DNA from: Caballeronia hypogeia
Lineage (GTDB): Bacteria; Pseudomonadota; Gammaproteobacteria; Burkholderiales; Burkholderiaceae
Length of the DNA stretch: 64,000 nucleotides
NCBI RefSeq assembly: GCF_001544875.2
Contig: NZ_FCOA02000031.1
Span: 20,626-84,625 of the forward strand
Direction: 5' to 3'
In this document: positions 25,655 to 34,860 of the stretch, piece after piece
Layout of the letters: each line of letters begins with the position of its first letter
How positions within the stretch are numbered: the first letter of the stretch is position 1
Position numbers and translations under genes: made by a program
The notes under the pieces: generated by a model
Seen by the model: the letters and a program-made list of their open reading frames with translations, nothing else
Databases searched by the model: none
What the model was told of the DNA's origin: nothing

Positions 25655-26800
25655 ATGAAGAAGAATTACATTGCAGCATCCGTTTTGCTGGTTTTTTCTG
25701 TTCCGGCGCTGGCTCAGAGTTCAGTGACCTTGTATGGCCTGATCGACGAAGGTCTCACCTTCACTAATAACGCCAAGGGTCATCAGGCGTATCAAATGCA
25801 GAGCGGGTATCTCGCGGGAAGCCGATGGGGCCTCAAGGGAGCCGAGGACTTAGGCGGCGGCTACAAGGCGACGTTTCAAATCGAAAATGGATTTGACGTG
25901 AATACCGGCGGGCTTGGACAGGGCGGCCTTGGATTCGGTCGCCAAGCGTACGTTGGTCTCGTCAACGATCAGTTCGGCGGTGTGACGCTTGGCCGGCAGT
26001 ATGATTCGCTGGTCGACTATCTTGCGCAAACCACCGTGACCGGAAGTTGGGGAGGCTACATCTTCGCTCACCCGTACGATAACGATAATGCGACGAACAC
26101 TTTCCGCGTCAACAACACAGTAAAGTACACGAGTCCGACGTTTGCCGGCCTGAAGTTCGGCGGCACATACAGTTTCAGCAACGATACGAACTTCGCGAAC
26201 AACCGGCAATACAGCGTAGGGGCGCAGTACACGCTAGGTGGCCTCTTGTTGGCGGCGTCGTATTTGCACGCCAACAACCCGTCCGCAACTGCGACCGGCG
26301 CGATCAACAATGGGGGTGACGAAAACTTCGTCGCGCAACGCCTCCAGATTTTCGGCGCGGGCGTGAACTACAACTTCGGGGCGGCGACGCTGGGATTTGT
26401 GTACACCAACACCTACATTGCCCAACCGGTCAGTTCTGGCTACGTCGGCCCGATTACGCCCGCAACCGGCACGCTTTCGTCGCTGCGCTTCCAGAACTTC
26501 GAAATCAACGGCCGTTACCAGTTCACCCCGGCTTTCTCCTTGGGGGCGGTTTACACCTACACGCGGACGAACTTCGATACAACGGCTGGAAAGTCCCACC
26601 CGAACTACCAGCAGGGCGGACTAATGGTCGACTATTTGCTCTCCAAGCGTACTGACGTCTATCTGCAGGCAGCGTATCAGCACGCTGGTGGCGACAAGAA
26701 CGGTTCAGTTCTCGACGTCGCCTACGTCCCTGGTGCTGCCGCCGTCTCGTCGAACAGTAACCAGGTGGTGGTACGTGGGGCAATCATGCATAAGTTCTGA
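25655..26800 (+). CDS. Outer-membrane porin 2
   Basis: A 381-residue Gram-negative porin. The signal peptide ends PALAQ, the mature N-terminus is SSVTLYGLIDEGLTFTNNAKGHQ, and the C-terminus is VVVRGAIMHKF with terminal Phe. It is a close relative of the porin at 18843: both carry GLIDEG...TNN, HPYDNDN..xTFRxNNxVKY and LLSKRTDVYxQAAY. GGAGAGAAAG lies directly before the ATG. It is the only gene between operator-promoter C and the ABC operon, and is probably the outer-membrane route for the substrate of that importer. Confidence 0.92.
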   Translation: MKKNYIAASVLLVFSVPALAQSSVTLYGLIDEGLTFTNNAKGHQAYQMQSGYLAGSRWGLKGAEDLGGGYKATFQIENGFDVNTGGLGQGGLGFGRQAYVGLVNDQFGGVTLGRQYDSLVDYLAQTTVTGSWGGYIFAHPYDNDNATNTFRVNNTVKYTSPTFAGLKFGGTYSFSNDTNFANNRQYSVGAQYTLGGLLLAASYLHANNPSATATGAINNGGDENFVAQRLQIFGAGVNYNFGAATLGFVYTNTYIAQPVSSGYVGPITPATGTLSSLRFQNFEINGRYQFTPAFSLGAVYTYTRTNFDTTAGKSHPNYQQGGLMVDYLLSKRTDVYLQAAYQHAGGDKNGSVLDVAYVPGAAAVSSNSNQVVVRGAIMHKF

Positions 26801-26979
26801 CCCAGGCAACGCGTCCGCACAGTAGGGCGACCAAAAGACAGACCTTGCGTCGCCTGCTTGAATACGTGTCGTATGGTGTATGTACTTACCACGTTGGCTG
26901 AGCCGTACGAATAGTGGGGAACGACGTCCTAGATGTAGGATCTGCTAGGAATTTCCCTTACGCAAAAAAAATCTACCAG

Positions 26980-27016
26980 TTTTTTTCTTGAAAAAATTTT
27001 GCGACGATTCTATAGT
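26980..27016 (+). promoter_or_regulatory. Operator-promoter element, site A (betaine-type ABC operon)
   Basis: The dyad TTTTTTC-TT-GAAAAAA (26981-26996) overlaps the -35 box TTGAAA (26988-26993). After a 17-base spacer comes TATAGT (27011-27016). The first gene starts at 27170, so the leader is about 145 bases. Binding of a dimeric XRE protein here would cover the -35 box. Confidence 0.7.
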
Positions 27017-27169
27017 TGATGCACGCCGTAACGAAGGGCAGTGCGGTTTTTCTGTAGTAAAAAATGAGGCGTTCGCCTCTCGTTAGGTCTGACCTTTGGG
27101 CCTATCGTCCCGAATAAGCGAAATAAATATCGAAGTAAAACATTATCCATATATAAAGGAGTGCAAATC

Positions 27170-28021
27170 ATGCACAAGTGGTGGAGACGGATTGCGTTCG
27201 CAGCATTGTTTTGTTTCGCGTGCACGGCGGGCGCCGCGGAGAAGACTCAGGTCAAACTCGGAACGATGGGTTGGGAAGACCTCTCGCCGATGACGTTGAT
27301 CACCAAACGACTGCTCGAGAAAGAGGGCTACAAGGTTCAGGTCACCAACTTCTCGGAGTGGGGCATTGCATTCAGCGCCCTCGCGCGTGGAGACGTCGAT
27401 TTGCTGGTTTCGCAGGTCAACTACGTCACGTCGGATTACTGGACGAAGAACAAGGAGCGACTCGAGAAGGTGTCGGTCATCTCGCACGGTCTTCGGCAGG
27501 GCATCGTTGTGCCTGATTACATGCCTATCGATTCTGTCGATCAGCTGAACTCCATCAAGGGACAGGTTGGCGGCAAGATCATTGGCATCGAACCGGGCTC
27601 GGGGCTGATGCGTGAAACGCGTGAGGCTATCAAGCAGTACGGTCTGGACTACACCCTCGTCGATGGCAGTACGGCTGCGATGGTTGCCCAGCTTCAGTCG
27701 ACACTCGAACGCAAGCAGCCGATGGTCACTGTTTTGTGGACTCCGTCGTGGATGACGCAGAAATTCAAGGTCAAATTCCTGAACGATCCGAAGCACGTTT
27801 TTGCTCCGCCCCAGACTTATTACTGGATCGCCAAGAAAGGATTCTCAACTGAAAATCCGCGCCTGCGCGAACTCCTGGCGGGCGAATACATCCCGATCGA
27901 AGACATTACTCGCATCAATGGTGAAGTCAAGGATGGAAAGACGATGGACCAGGCGGTAGACGACTGGGCCAAGCAGAACGCCGTACTTCTGGACAAATGG
28001 GCGACGATTTCCAGTAAGTGA
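27170..28021 (+). CDS. Glycine betaine/proline-type ABC binding protein (ProX/OpuAC family)
   Basis: A 283-residue secreted binding protein. The signal peptide (WWRRIAFAALFCFACTAGAA) is followed by KTQVKLGTMGWEDLSPMT. Aromatic residues that could form a cation-pi box for a quaternary amine are visible in GTMGWED, YWTKN and VLWTPSWMTQKF, and the latter is a family hallmark. I chose the ATG at 27170 over the GTG at 27161, because AAAGGAG (27155-27161) is properly spaced for 27170 and includes the first base of that GTG. It is the first gene behind operator-promoter A. Ligand class (betaines, choline, proline-like) is inferred from the family. Confidence 0.87.
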   Translation: MHKWWRRIAFAALFCFACTAGAAEKTQVKLGTMGWEDLSPMTLITKRLLEKEGYKVQVTNFSEWGIAFSALARGDVDLLVSQVNYVTSDYWTKNKERLEKVSVISHGLRQGIVVPDYMPIDSVDQLNSIKGQVGGKIIGIEPGSGLMRETREAIKQYGLDYTLVDGSTAAMVAQLQSTLERKQPMVTVLWTPSWMTQKFKVKFLNDPKHVFAPPQTYYWIAKKGFSTENPRLRELLAGEYIPIEDITRINGEVKDGKTMDQAVDDWAKQNAVLLDKWATISSK

Positions 28022-28026
28022 CCGGC

Positions 28027-28069
28027 AGGCCGGGCGACCAACGTCGTCAATTGCGTGGCAACCCGGCCT
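28027..28069 (+). other. Intercistronic inverted repeat after binding-protein gene 3
   Basis: AGGCCGGG (28027-28034) and CCCGGCCT (28062-28069) form a perfect 8-bp stem with a 27-base loop, 5 bases after the binding-protein stop. There is no T-run. It lies in the 88-base gap before the ATPase gene. Confidence 0.45.
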
Positions 28070-28109
28070 TCCTCACGCGTCGACATCTCTTTCACTGCTG
28101 GAAGGAAGT

Positions 28110-29210
28110 ATGAACATGATGAACGAGCTTTCTCACGTCACCCGGCCCACCATCGTCGAATGTCGCGATGTCTGGAAAATCTTTGGCAATCCGGGCGCGG
28201 CAGCACTCGAAGCCGCCAGAAGCGGGCAGTACGACAAAGAGGAATTGCTGAAGAAATTCGGCTGCGTGGCCGCGGTCGCTAACGCCTCCTTTTCTATCGG
28301 CGAGGGAGAGACGTTCTGCATCATCGGTCTTTCCGGAAGCGGCAAATCCACCTTGATCCGCCACTTCAACCGGCTCATCGATCCGACGAGTGGTGAGGTG
28401 ATCGTACGCGGCAAGAACATCTGCAAGATGCCGTATTCGGAATTGCGCAAGCTCCGCTCCACCGGCATCGGCATGGTGTTTCAGCAAGTGGCATTGCTGC
28501 CCTACCGCACTGTCCTTCAGAACGTGATGCTTCCGCTCGAAGTGCAGGGGCTGTCAGCTTCCGATTGCCGGCAGAAGAGCCAGGCGGCGCTCGACACGGT
28601 TGGGCTCGGCAGTTGGGCGGATCGTTACCCGCGCGAATTGTCCGGTGGCATGCAGCAACGCGTCGGCATTGCACGCGCGCTCGCGGCAAATCCTGAACTG
28701 TTGCTGATGGACGAACCATTCAGCGCGCTCGATCCGCTGATTCGCAAGCAGCTCCAGATCGAATTCCGGCAGCTCTCTACCAAGCTCAAGAAAACGACCA
28801 TCTTCATCACGCACGACATCGAAGAGGCGATCCGGATTGGCGATCGGATCGCGATCATGCGAGAGGGAAAGATCGTTCAGATCGGCACGCCTGAGGACAT
28901 CGCGCTAAAGCCGGTGGATGACTACGTGGCCAGCTTCATGGAAGGGATTTCGCGTCTCAAACTGGTTAAGGCCTACTCGGTCATGCAGCCGGTCGCGGGC
29001 GGGCAGCAGCCTGCGCAATCGCAGGCGAGCGTCGACATCAACTCGGACCTGGAGGAAATGATCGACCTGTCGCTGGCCAAGGGTAGCGAGAACCTGACCG
29101 TGATCCAGCACGGCAACATTGTCGGGACCGTGTCTCGGGAAGCGATCCTGAAAGCCGTGCGCGGCATCGACGTTCGAGGCGAGCGTTCGGGCGCCCTTGC
29201 AACCAATTGA
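28110..29210 (+). CDS. Betaine/proline-type ABC ATPase (ProV-like)
   Basis: A 366-residue ATPase. Walker A is GLSGSGKST, the Q-loop MVFQQVALLPYRTVLQN, signature LSGGMQQR, Walker B LLLMDEPFSALDP, and switch His in FITHDIEEA. The N-terminal extension before the Walker A (WKIFGNPGAAALEAARSGQYDKEELLKKFGCVAAV) is typical of ProV/OpuAA. The C-terminus has only about one CBS-like stretch (LTVIQHGNIVGTVSREAILKAV), where ProV normally has a pair, so osmotic sensing through tandem CBS domains may be absent. This favours a catabolic rather than osmoprotective importer. Confidence 0.9.
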   Translation: MNMMNELSHVTRPTIVECRDVWKIFGNPGAAALEAARSGQYDKEELLKKFGCVAAVANASFSIGEGETFCIIGLSGSGKSTLIRHFNRLIDPTSGEVIVRGKNICKMPYSELRKLRSTGIGMVFQQVALLPYRTVLQNVMLPLEVQGLSASDCRQKSQAALDTVGLGSWADRYPRELSGGMQQRVGIARALAANPELLLMDEPFSALDPLIRKQLQIEFRQLSTKLKKTTIFITHDIEEAIRIGDRIAIMREGKIVQIGTPEDIALKPVDDYVASFMEGISRLKLVKAYSVMQPVAGGQQPAQSQASVDINSDLEEMIDLSLAKGSENLTVIQHGNIVGTVSREAILKAVRGIDVRGERSGALATN

Positions 29211-30049
29211 TGAATGGTGATGCGATGGCAAGCATGACGGAAGTTTTTGATGCGGCTGTAGATAACAGTCTCGCGTGGTTGACCGATCACGCCACGAACG
29301 TCTTCAACGGCCTGAGCTTCGCGCTCAACGGAGCGTTCAACGGTATCAACGCGGGTCTGACGTTCGTGCCGTGGTGGATGTTGATCCTGGTTGCAGCAGT
29401 TTGCGGTTGGCGCTTCATCGGCCGCACGTTCGCCGTCACGGCTGTGATCGGGCTGTGGCTGTGTCAGGCGATGGGTTTGTGGGCCGAAACCATGAGCACG
29501 TTGACACTCGTGTTCAGTTCGACGCTGCTTGCGCTTGCGGTCGCGATCCCGGCGGGCATCGTGCTCGGCCTGGGCTCGCGGTCGATCAAGGGTGTTGAAG
29601 TCGTTCTAGACTTTCTCCAGACGATGCCGCCATATATCTACCTGCTCCCAGGTATCGCGCTGCTCGGTTATGGTCCGGCAACCGCAATGTGGGCCACGTG
29701 GATCGTTGCAATCCCGCCTGCATTGCGCCTCACCGCGCACGGCGTGCGCATGACGCCGATCCAGTTCAGGGAATTAGGAACGGCCGTGGGTATGACGGTG
29801 TTCGACCATTTGTTCAAGATTCGCGTGCCAATGGCGCTCACGTCGATCTTTGCTGGGATCAATCAAAGCCTGATGCTGAGCTTCGGCATGGTGGTCATCG
29901 CCGGCATCGCAGGTTCGGGCGGCCTGGGTCAGGCGATCTACGACGCAGTGCGCACCCTCCAGATCGATAAGGCGGTGAACGCAGGCATCGCGATCGTTGT
30001 TGTCACCATCGTACTGGACCGTTTCTCGCAACGGCTCGGTCAGAGATAA
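29210..30049 (+). CDS. Betaine/proline-type ABC permease 1 (ProW-like)
   Basis: A 279-residue inner-membrane permease with several hydrophobic segments (WWMLILVAAVCGWRFIG, LTLVFSSTLLALAVAIPAGIVLG and others). The coupling loop is FRELGTAVGMTVFDHLFKIRVP. DFLQTMPPYIYLLPGIALLGYG is typical of ProW. The ATG at 29210 shares one base with the ATPase stop (TGATG), implying coupled translation; an internal ATG at 29225 is also possible. A second ProW-like gene follows after 10 bases. ProU systems normally use one permease as a homodimer, so a heterodimer is likely here. Confidence 0.88.
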   Translation: MNGDAMASMTEVFDAAVDNSLAWLTDHATNVFNGLSFALNGAFNGINAGLTFVPWWMLILVAAVCGWRFIGRTFAVTAVIGLWLCQAMGLWAETMSTLTLVFSSTLLALAVAIPAGIVLGLGSRSIKGVEVVLDFLQTMPPYIYLLPGIALLGYGPATAMWATWIVAIPPALRLTAHGVRMTPIQFRELGTAVGMTVFDHLFKIRVPMALTSIFAGINQSLMLSFGMVVIAGIAGSGGLGQAIYDAVRTLQIDKAVNAGIAIVVVTIVLDRFSQRLGQR

Positions 30050-30059
30050 GGAGCGAGTG

Positions 30060-30902
30060 ATGGATTTTATGCACGTTTCTCCTGGGTCCGTTGTTGCACC
30101 CGTCCTGTCGTATCTGAATATCCACCATCACGATGGTTTCGTTGCGGTGTCGGCGTTCTTCAGCAGCCTGATCTCCGCCATCGTGCACGTACTTTCACTG
30201 GCACCGCCGCCCGCGATCATCGGCGCACTCGCACTGATCTCGCTGATCGTTGCCGGATGGCGGGGCGGCGTGCTCTGTGCCGCCGGGCTGGCGCTTTGTC
30301 TCGGCCTGGGAATGTGGAGCGCGACGGTCGAGACCATCGCGGTGATCGCGCTGGCAGTCGTGTTCTCGGTGGTCGTCGGCCTGCCTGTTGGCGTTGTTCT
30401 TTCCCGAAGCGAAAGGCTGCAAGTCGCGGTTCGTCCTTTGCTGGATGTCATGCAGACGTTGCCGCCCTGGGTGTATCTGGTTCCGGCGGTCATCTTGTTC
30501 GGACTGGGCGTCGTTCCGGCGTTGCTGTCGACGATCATCTATGGCATCCCGCCGATGGTGAGACTGACCATTCTCGCAATGAGTCAGATTCCCGAGAGCC
30601 GTGTGGAATTGGGCCACGCCATTGGCGCCAGCAAACGGTCGATCTTCTGGAAGATCGAGTTGCCCTCGGCAATGCCGACGCTGCTGGTGGGCGTGAACCA
30701 ATGCGTTCTCTTCTCATTGGGCATGGTGGTGCTCGCCGGACTCGTCGGTGCAGGCGGGCTCGGAGCCGAGGTCACGCGTGGTCTCTCGCGGATGGAGTTT
30801 GGCCTCGGGATGCGCGCAAGTATCGCAATCGTGGCCCTGGCGATTGTCCTGGACCGCGTATTCCGGGGAGCAATCCCGAGGAAGTATCTGACGCTCGCTT
30901 GA
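30060..30902 (+). CDS. Betaine/proline-type ABC permease 2 (ProW-like)
   Basis: A 280-residue permease. The start at 30060 (MDFMHVSPGSVVAPV) has AAGGAG (30047-30052) ahead; GTG at 30057 is an in-frame alternative. It carries PLLDVMQTLPPWVYLVPAVILFGLG and the coupling loop VELGHAIGASKRSIFWKIELPSAMP, close in plan to permease 1 but clearly diverged in sequence. AGGAGLVGAGGLGAEV-type Gly-rich turns are present in both. It probably pairs with permease 1 across the membrane. An aldehyde dehydrogenase gene follows 103 bases later on the same strand. Confidence 0.88.
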   Translation: MDFMHVSPGSVVAPVLSYLNIHHHDGFVAVSAFFSSLISAIVHVLSLAPPPAIIGALALISLIVAGWRGGVLCAAGLALCLGLGMWSATVETIAVIALAVVFSVVVGLPVGVVLSRSERLQVAVRPLLDVMQTLPPWVYLVPAVILFGLGVVPALLSTIIYGIPPMVRLTILAMSQIPESRVELGHAIGASKRSIFWKIELPSAMPTLLVGVNQCVLFSLGMVVLAGLVGAGGLGAEVTRGLSRMEFGLGMRASIAIVALAIVLDRVFRGAIPRKYLTLA

Positions 30903-31005
30903 TCCGGGTGGATCTGGGTTTAGAGAGGCGCGCGGTTCCCGGTTGAGCCCATACGGCACGAAGGGTAGAGAGTTATACCGATCAATCTGTAAAGTTGGAA
31001 CGAAG

Positions 31006-32478
31006 ATGCGAACTGGTCTTTTCATTGACGGAAAATGGGTTTCACCGAAGCTCGGTGGCAAGCTGGATGTCGTCAATCCGGCAACCGGCAAGGTGTTCCA
31101 CGAAATCTCGGCGGCCACAGAGGAAGACGTTGATCACGCTGTGACTGCGGCGCGGCGTGCGTTCAATGGCGAATGGCCGAAAATGTCGGGCGCGCAGCGC
31201 GGGCAATACTTGAGGAAGATTGCATCGCGTATCCGGAACCGTCTCGACGAGATCTCCGAACTCGAGGTGCTCGACAATGGCAAGCCTTTGCCCGAAGCGA
31301 AATGGGACATCGGTGACGCCGCTGGCTGCTTCGACTTCTATGCCGGTCTCGCCGAGGAATATGACGAGAACCGGGTCGAAACGATCTGCCTTCCGGATGC
31401 CCGCTTTACGTCAAAAGTTGCTCGCGAACCCCTGGGCGTCGTCGGCGCGATCATTCCCTGGAACTATCCGCTTCTGATGGCGGCGTGGAAGGTCGCGCCG
31501 GCGCTGGCCGCTGGCTGCACTATCGTGCTCAAGCCTGCAGAAGCCACGTCGCTCACTGCATTGGAGCTCGCCGCCATCGCGGAAGAAGTCGAGCTTCCGC
31601 CCGGCGTCCTGAACGTGATCACCGGTATTGGCTCGGAGGCTGGACAGCCTCTTGTCGATCATCCCGAGGTCGACAAGCTTGCTTTCACCGGCTCAGGCGC
31701 GATTGGTGCGAAGCTGATGGCTGCTGCCGCGAAGTCGATCAAGCGGGTCAGTCTCGAACTGGGCGGTAAGTCGCCATTTCTGGTGTTCGACGACTGCGAC
31801 ATCGAGAAGGCTGTCGAATGGGTGATGTTCGGCATCTTCTGGAACCAGGGGCAGGTGTGTTCGGCTACCTCCCGTGTGCTCGTGCACGAGAGTATTCATG
31901 CTCGGTTTCTGGAGCGGCTCGTTGAGGAGGCGCAGAAGATCACGATCGGTGATGGACTGGCTGACGGTGTGCTGCTCGGTCCTCTGGTGTCGAAGATTCA
32001 ACTGGAGCGGGTGGTCGGCGCAATCGAGAAAGCGCGCGAGCAGGGCGCGACCGTTGTGACGGGCGGTCGGCGTCCGGCCCACCTGGCCGAAGGCTATTTC
32101 GTCGAACCGACGGTACTGACTGACGTACCGCTCGACAGTCAGGCCTGGAAGGAAGAGATCTTCGGCCCGGTTGTCTGCGTGCGCGCGTTTGCCTCGGAAG
32201 AGGAGGCGATCGCCCTTGCGAACGACACGCGATTCGGGCTCGCGGCGGCACTGATGACGAGCGACGACGCACGTGCGGAGCGAGTCGCCGCTGCGCTGCG
32301 GGCGGGCATCGTCTGGATCAACTGTTCGCAGCCCGGCTTCACGGAAGCGCCGTGGGGTGGCTACAAGCAATCGGGTATTGGCCGGGAACTGGGACGGTGG
32401 GGTTTTGAGAACTACCTCGAGACCAAGCAGATTACGGCCTACGTGAGTGACGAGCCCTGGGCCTGGTACATCAAGTGA
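31006..32478 (+). CDS. Aldehyde dehydrogenase, ALDH10/betaine-aldehyde-type (copy 1)
   Basis: A 490-residue NAD(P)-dependent aldehyde dehydrogenase from the ATG at 31006 (MRTGLFIDGKWV). The motifs are IIPWNYPLLMAAWKVAPALAAG, FTGSGAIG, LELGGKSPF and FWNQGQVCSATSR with the catalytic Cys. The C-terminal tail NYLETKQIT..VSDEPWAWY matches the EPWGWY ending of plant ALDH10 aminoaldehyde/betaine-aldehyde dehydrogenases, as I remember them. It would oxidise an amino- or trimethylamino-aldehyde made from the imported amine. A very similar gene stands at 34861 in the same gene run, so the two may act on successive or alternative aldehydes. Confidence 0.9.
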   Translation: MRTGLFIDGKWVSPKLGGKLDVVNPATGKVFHEISAATEEDVDHAVTAARRAFNGEWPKMSGAQRGQYLRKIASRIRNRLDEISELEVLDNGKPLPEAKWDIGDAAGCFDFYAGLAEEYDENRVETICLPDARFTSKVAREPLGVVGAIIPWNYPLLMAAWKVAPALAAGCTIVLKPAEATSLTALELAAIAEEVELPPGVLNVITGIGSEAGQPLVDHPEVDKLAFTGSGAIGAKLMAAAAKSIKRVSLELGGKSPFLVFDDCDIEKAVEWVMFGIFWNQGQVCSATSRVLVHESIHARFLERLVEEAQKITIGDGLADGVLLGPLVSKIQLERVVGAIEKAREQGATVVTGGRRPAHLAEGYFVEPTVLTDVPLDSQAWKEEIFGPVVCVRAFASEEEAIALANDTRFGLAAALMTSDDARAERVAAALRAGIVWINCSQPGFTEAPWGGYKQSGIGRELGRWGFENYLETKQITAYVSDEPWAWYIK

Positions 32479-32656
32479 TCCGACAACATCGCGTGGCATG
32501 ACGCTCGAAGCGAGCGAACCGCATTCGGAGAGGGCGCCGCCTCACTGCCGTCCCGCGGGTCGGTTCGACACGTCGATATACGCGAGCACGCGCGCTTATC
32601 GACCGCACGCTACAAGCACACTTGAGCTGAAAAATGGATTGGAATGGAGAACCGGG

Positions 32657-34039
32657 ATGCCGTCCCTGCAGAATCTGAAACAACTTCCCAACCGCCCACT
32701 GTGGTATGAAGACTCGCCTGCGCGCGATGCGCTGACAGGAGCGGAACAAGCCGATGTCGCGATCATTGGCTCAGGCTATACAGGGCTTTGGACCGCATAC
32801 TATTTGCTCAAATCGCAACCTTCCCTGAAGGTCGTGCTGCTGGAGCGGGAGACGGTCGGATTTGGCGCTTCCGGGCGCAACGGTGGGTGGGCTTCCGCGA
32901 TTTTCCCGATTTCGTTGTCACGTGTTGCGGAGATGTATTCGCATGCTGCCGCGCTGCACCTGCAGCAAGCGATGAACCAGACAGTGGACGAAATCGGCCG
33001 CGTGCTTTCCAGCGAAGGCATTGATGCGGATTACGCCAAACAGGGCTTTCTATCTCTCGCGCGTACCCGTCCTCAGTTTGATCGCATTCGGGCGTCGGTC
33101 GACGCTTCGGTTCGCTTCGGATTGCCGGAGCAATGGCGCGCGTTGGACGCAGCAGAAGCTTCCTCGCGGATTGGCGCCGATCATGTGCTTGGCGGCCTCT
33201 ACACCGAGCACTGCGCGCTGATTCATCCAGGCAAGCTGGTTCGAGGCCTTGCCGCGGTGGTGGAACGGATGGGCGCGCGGATCTACGAAAAATCGCCCGC
33301 CATCAGCATTGCCCCTGGACATGTACGGACGCTGCAGGGTGAGGTGAGAGCCCGAACCGTCGTGCGTGCGACCGAGGCATTTTCCTGCCAGTTGCCGGAG
33401 TTTCGGCGCTCGGTTATTCCGCTTTATTCGCTGGTTCTGGCGACGGAGCCCTTGCCGCAGGCGTTGCGCCAACGGCTGGGTCTCGACCATCGCCTTGCGT
33501 TCAACGACATGCGCCACCTTCGAGTCTACGGACAGGTGACAGCGAACGGTCGGCTGGTGTTTGGCGGACGCGGGGCACCTTATCGCCTGGGCTCCAGGAT
33601 CTCGCCCGAAGACGATCTGGTTGACAAGGTTCACGCCAATATTTACGCCGCTTTGCTCGAGTTCTTTCCTGACCTGGCAGACGCTCAGATTACCCATCGC
33701 TGGGGCGGAGCGCTGGGCGTGGCACGCGACTGGTGCCCCACCGTCAGCATGGACAAGCAAAAGCGCATCGCCTGGGCTGGCAACTACGTTGGCGATGGCG
33801 TTGCAACCAGCAATCTTGCCGGCCGTATCCTGCGCAATCTGATCCTCGATCAAGACGACGAAATCAACAGACTGCCTGTGGTGAATCATCGCTCGCCTGC
33901 ATGGGAACACGAGCCATTGCGATGGCTTGGTATCAATGGTGGTCTGACAGCGGCCGGATTCTGTGATTTCGAAGAGCGGATAACCAACCATCCATCGCGC
34001 ACGGCACAGCTGTTGGAAAAGCTGACTGGCGCTCATTGA
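32657..34039 (+). CDS. FAD-dependent amine oxidoreductase, PuuB/DadA-like
   Basis: A 460-residue flavoprotein of the DAO superfamily. The start is the ATG at 32657 (MPSLQNLKQLPNRPLWYED) with GGAGAA ahead (32646-32651). The FAD fold is VAIIGSGYTGLWTAYYLLKSQPSLKVVLLERETVGFGASGRNGGW, in which GASGRNGGW is the flavin-contact motif of gamma-glutamylputrescine oxidase and sarcosine/glycine oxidase relatives. The C-terminal RWGGALGVARDWCPTVSM and AGNYVGDGVATSNLAGR also fit. Expected chemistry is oxidation of a primary or secondary amine to an imine or aldehyde with H2O2 or electron transfer. A cupin gene follows 13 bases later. Confidence 0.88.
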   Translation: MPSLQNLKQLPNRPLWYEDSPARDALTGAEQADVAIIGSGYTGLWTAYYLLKSQPSLKVVLLERETVGFGASGRNGGWASAIFPISLSRVAEMYSHAAALHLQQAMNQTVDEIGRVLSSEGIDADYAKQGFLSLARTRPQFDRIRASVDASVRFGLPEQWRALDAAEASSRIGADHVLGGLYTEHCALIHPGKLVRGLAAVVERMGARIYEKSPAISIAPGHVRTLQGEVRARTVVRATEAFSCQLPEFRRSVIPLYSLVLATEPLPQALRQRLGLDHRLAFNDMRHLRVYGQVTANGRLVFGGRGAPYRLGSRISPEDDLVDKVHANIYAALLEFFPDLADAQITHRWGGALGVARDWCPTVSMDKQKRIAWAGNYVGDGVATSNLAGRILRNLILDQDDEINRLPVVNHRSPAWEHEPLRWLGINGGLTAAGFCDFEERITNHPSRTAQLLEKLTGAH

Positions 34040-34052
34040 AAAGGAGTAGAAC

Positions 34053-34403
34053 GTGGGCCGATTCACCATTGTCAAAGCCGCAGATATCGCTTCGGCTCAG
34101 CTTTCCGCGGCGGGCCAGAGAGCTGGAGCCGATAGCGGCGATCCCCAACTCGCGGTGAAGAAACTTGCACCCGACGCAGTTGGCAACCTGGGCATTTGGG
34201 AATGCCAGCCAGGAGGCTGGCCGGTTATCAATCGTCCGGACACCGAGTTCACTTACATCATCTCAGGCCGAGCCAATCTGACAGACGACTCGACGGGTGA
34301 AGTCGTCGAGATCACTGGCGGTGACCTCGTTATCTTGCCGCCGGGGTGGACGGGGCGATGGGATATCTTGGAGCCGGTTCGCAAGGTTTACGCGATCTAT
34401 TAA
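34053..34403 (+). CDS. Small cupin protein (DUF861/Cupin_3-like), paired with the FAD oxidase
   Basis: A 116-residue cupin with a GTG start at 34053 and AAAAGGAG ahead. The motifs GIWECQPGGWPVINRPDTEFTYIISGRANL and GGDLVILPPGWTGRWDILEPVRKVYAIY are close to Cupin_3 proteins and to the cupin at 21763. No enzymatic role can be assigned. Its coupling to an FAD oxidoreductase, also seen at 20.1-22.1 kb, suggests it binds, sequesters or hydrolyses the oxidase product. Confidence 0.82.
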   Translation: MGRFTIVKAADIASAQLSAAGQRAGADSGDPQLAVKKLAPDAVGNLGIWECQPGGWPVINRPDTEFTYIISGRANLTDDSTGEVVEITGGDLVILPPGWTGRWDILEPVRKVYAIY

Positions 34404-34860
34404 GCGATCAGGACGGGGGGGAATCTACTGAATGAATTGCTGCTCGACACGTTGTGTGTGGTCGAGCAGACAGGTTTTCCATGCACCCCGTCAATTCATG
34501 GTCGGTGCGGGCCGTGGGGAGCGGGTGAAATACTGCTCCGAATCCCACGGATAATGCACGACTCAGTTCCAGTACCTCATCCTCAAGAACGCGAACGGCG
34601 TATCCATCGTCGCGATCTCTCGTCAACGTCAATTGCGCCGACGATTCCGCGCGACGCCAGCGTGCGCTGCGGGAGCGCCGCATCAGACTCTTAAGTGACG
34701 AAGCTCGGTGAGCATTGCCGGGCAGTCGACGTTGTCTCGCGAGCGCGTCGATCCACTCCCGACTCTGATGGTTCGCTCGTCTGCTGCAACTTCGACAGGC
34801 TGGCCAAACAGTTTTCAGCACCGATCTCTTACCGACTCACACATTCGACAGGGAAACATT
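34404..34860 (+). other. Intergenic gap with one hairpin, no gene
   Basis: No frame with a start signal or domain. TGCTCGAC (34441-34448) and GTCGAGCA (34461-34468) form an 8-bp hairpin 37 bases after the cupin stop, followed by GACAGGTTTTCC, a weak terminator candidate. The rest may hold a promoter for the second ALDH gene, but I see no copy of the TATAGT operator-promoter here. Confidence 0.4.
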
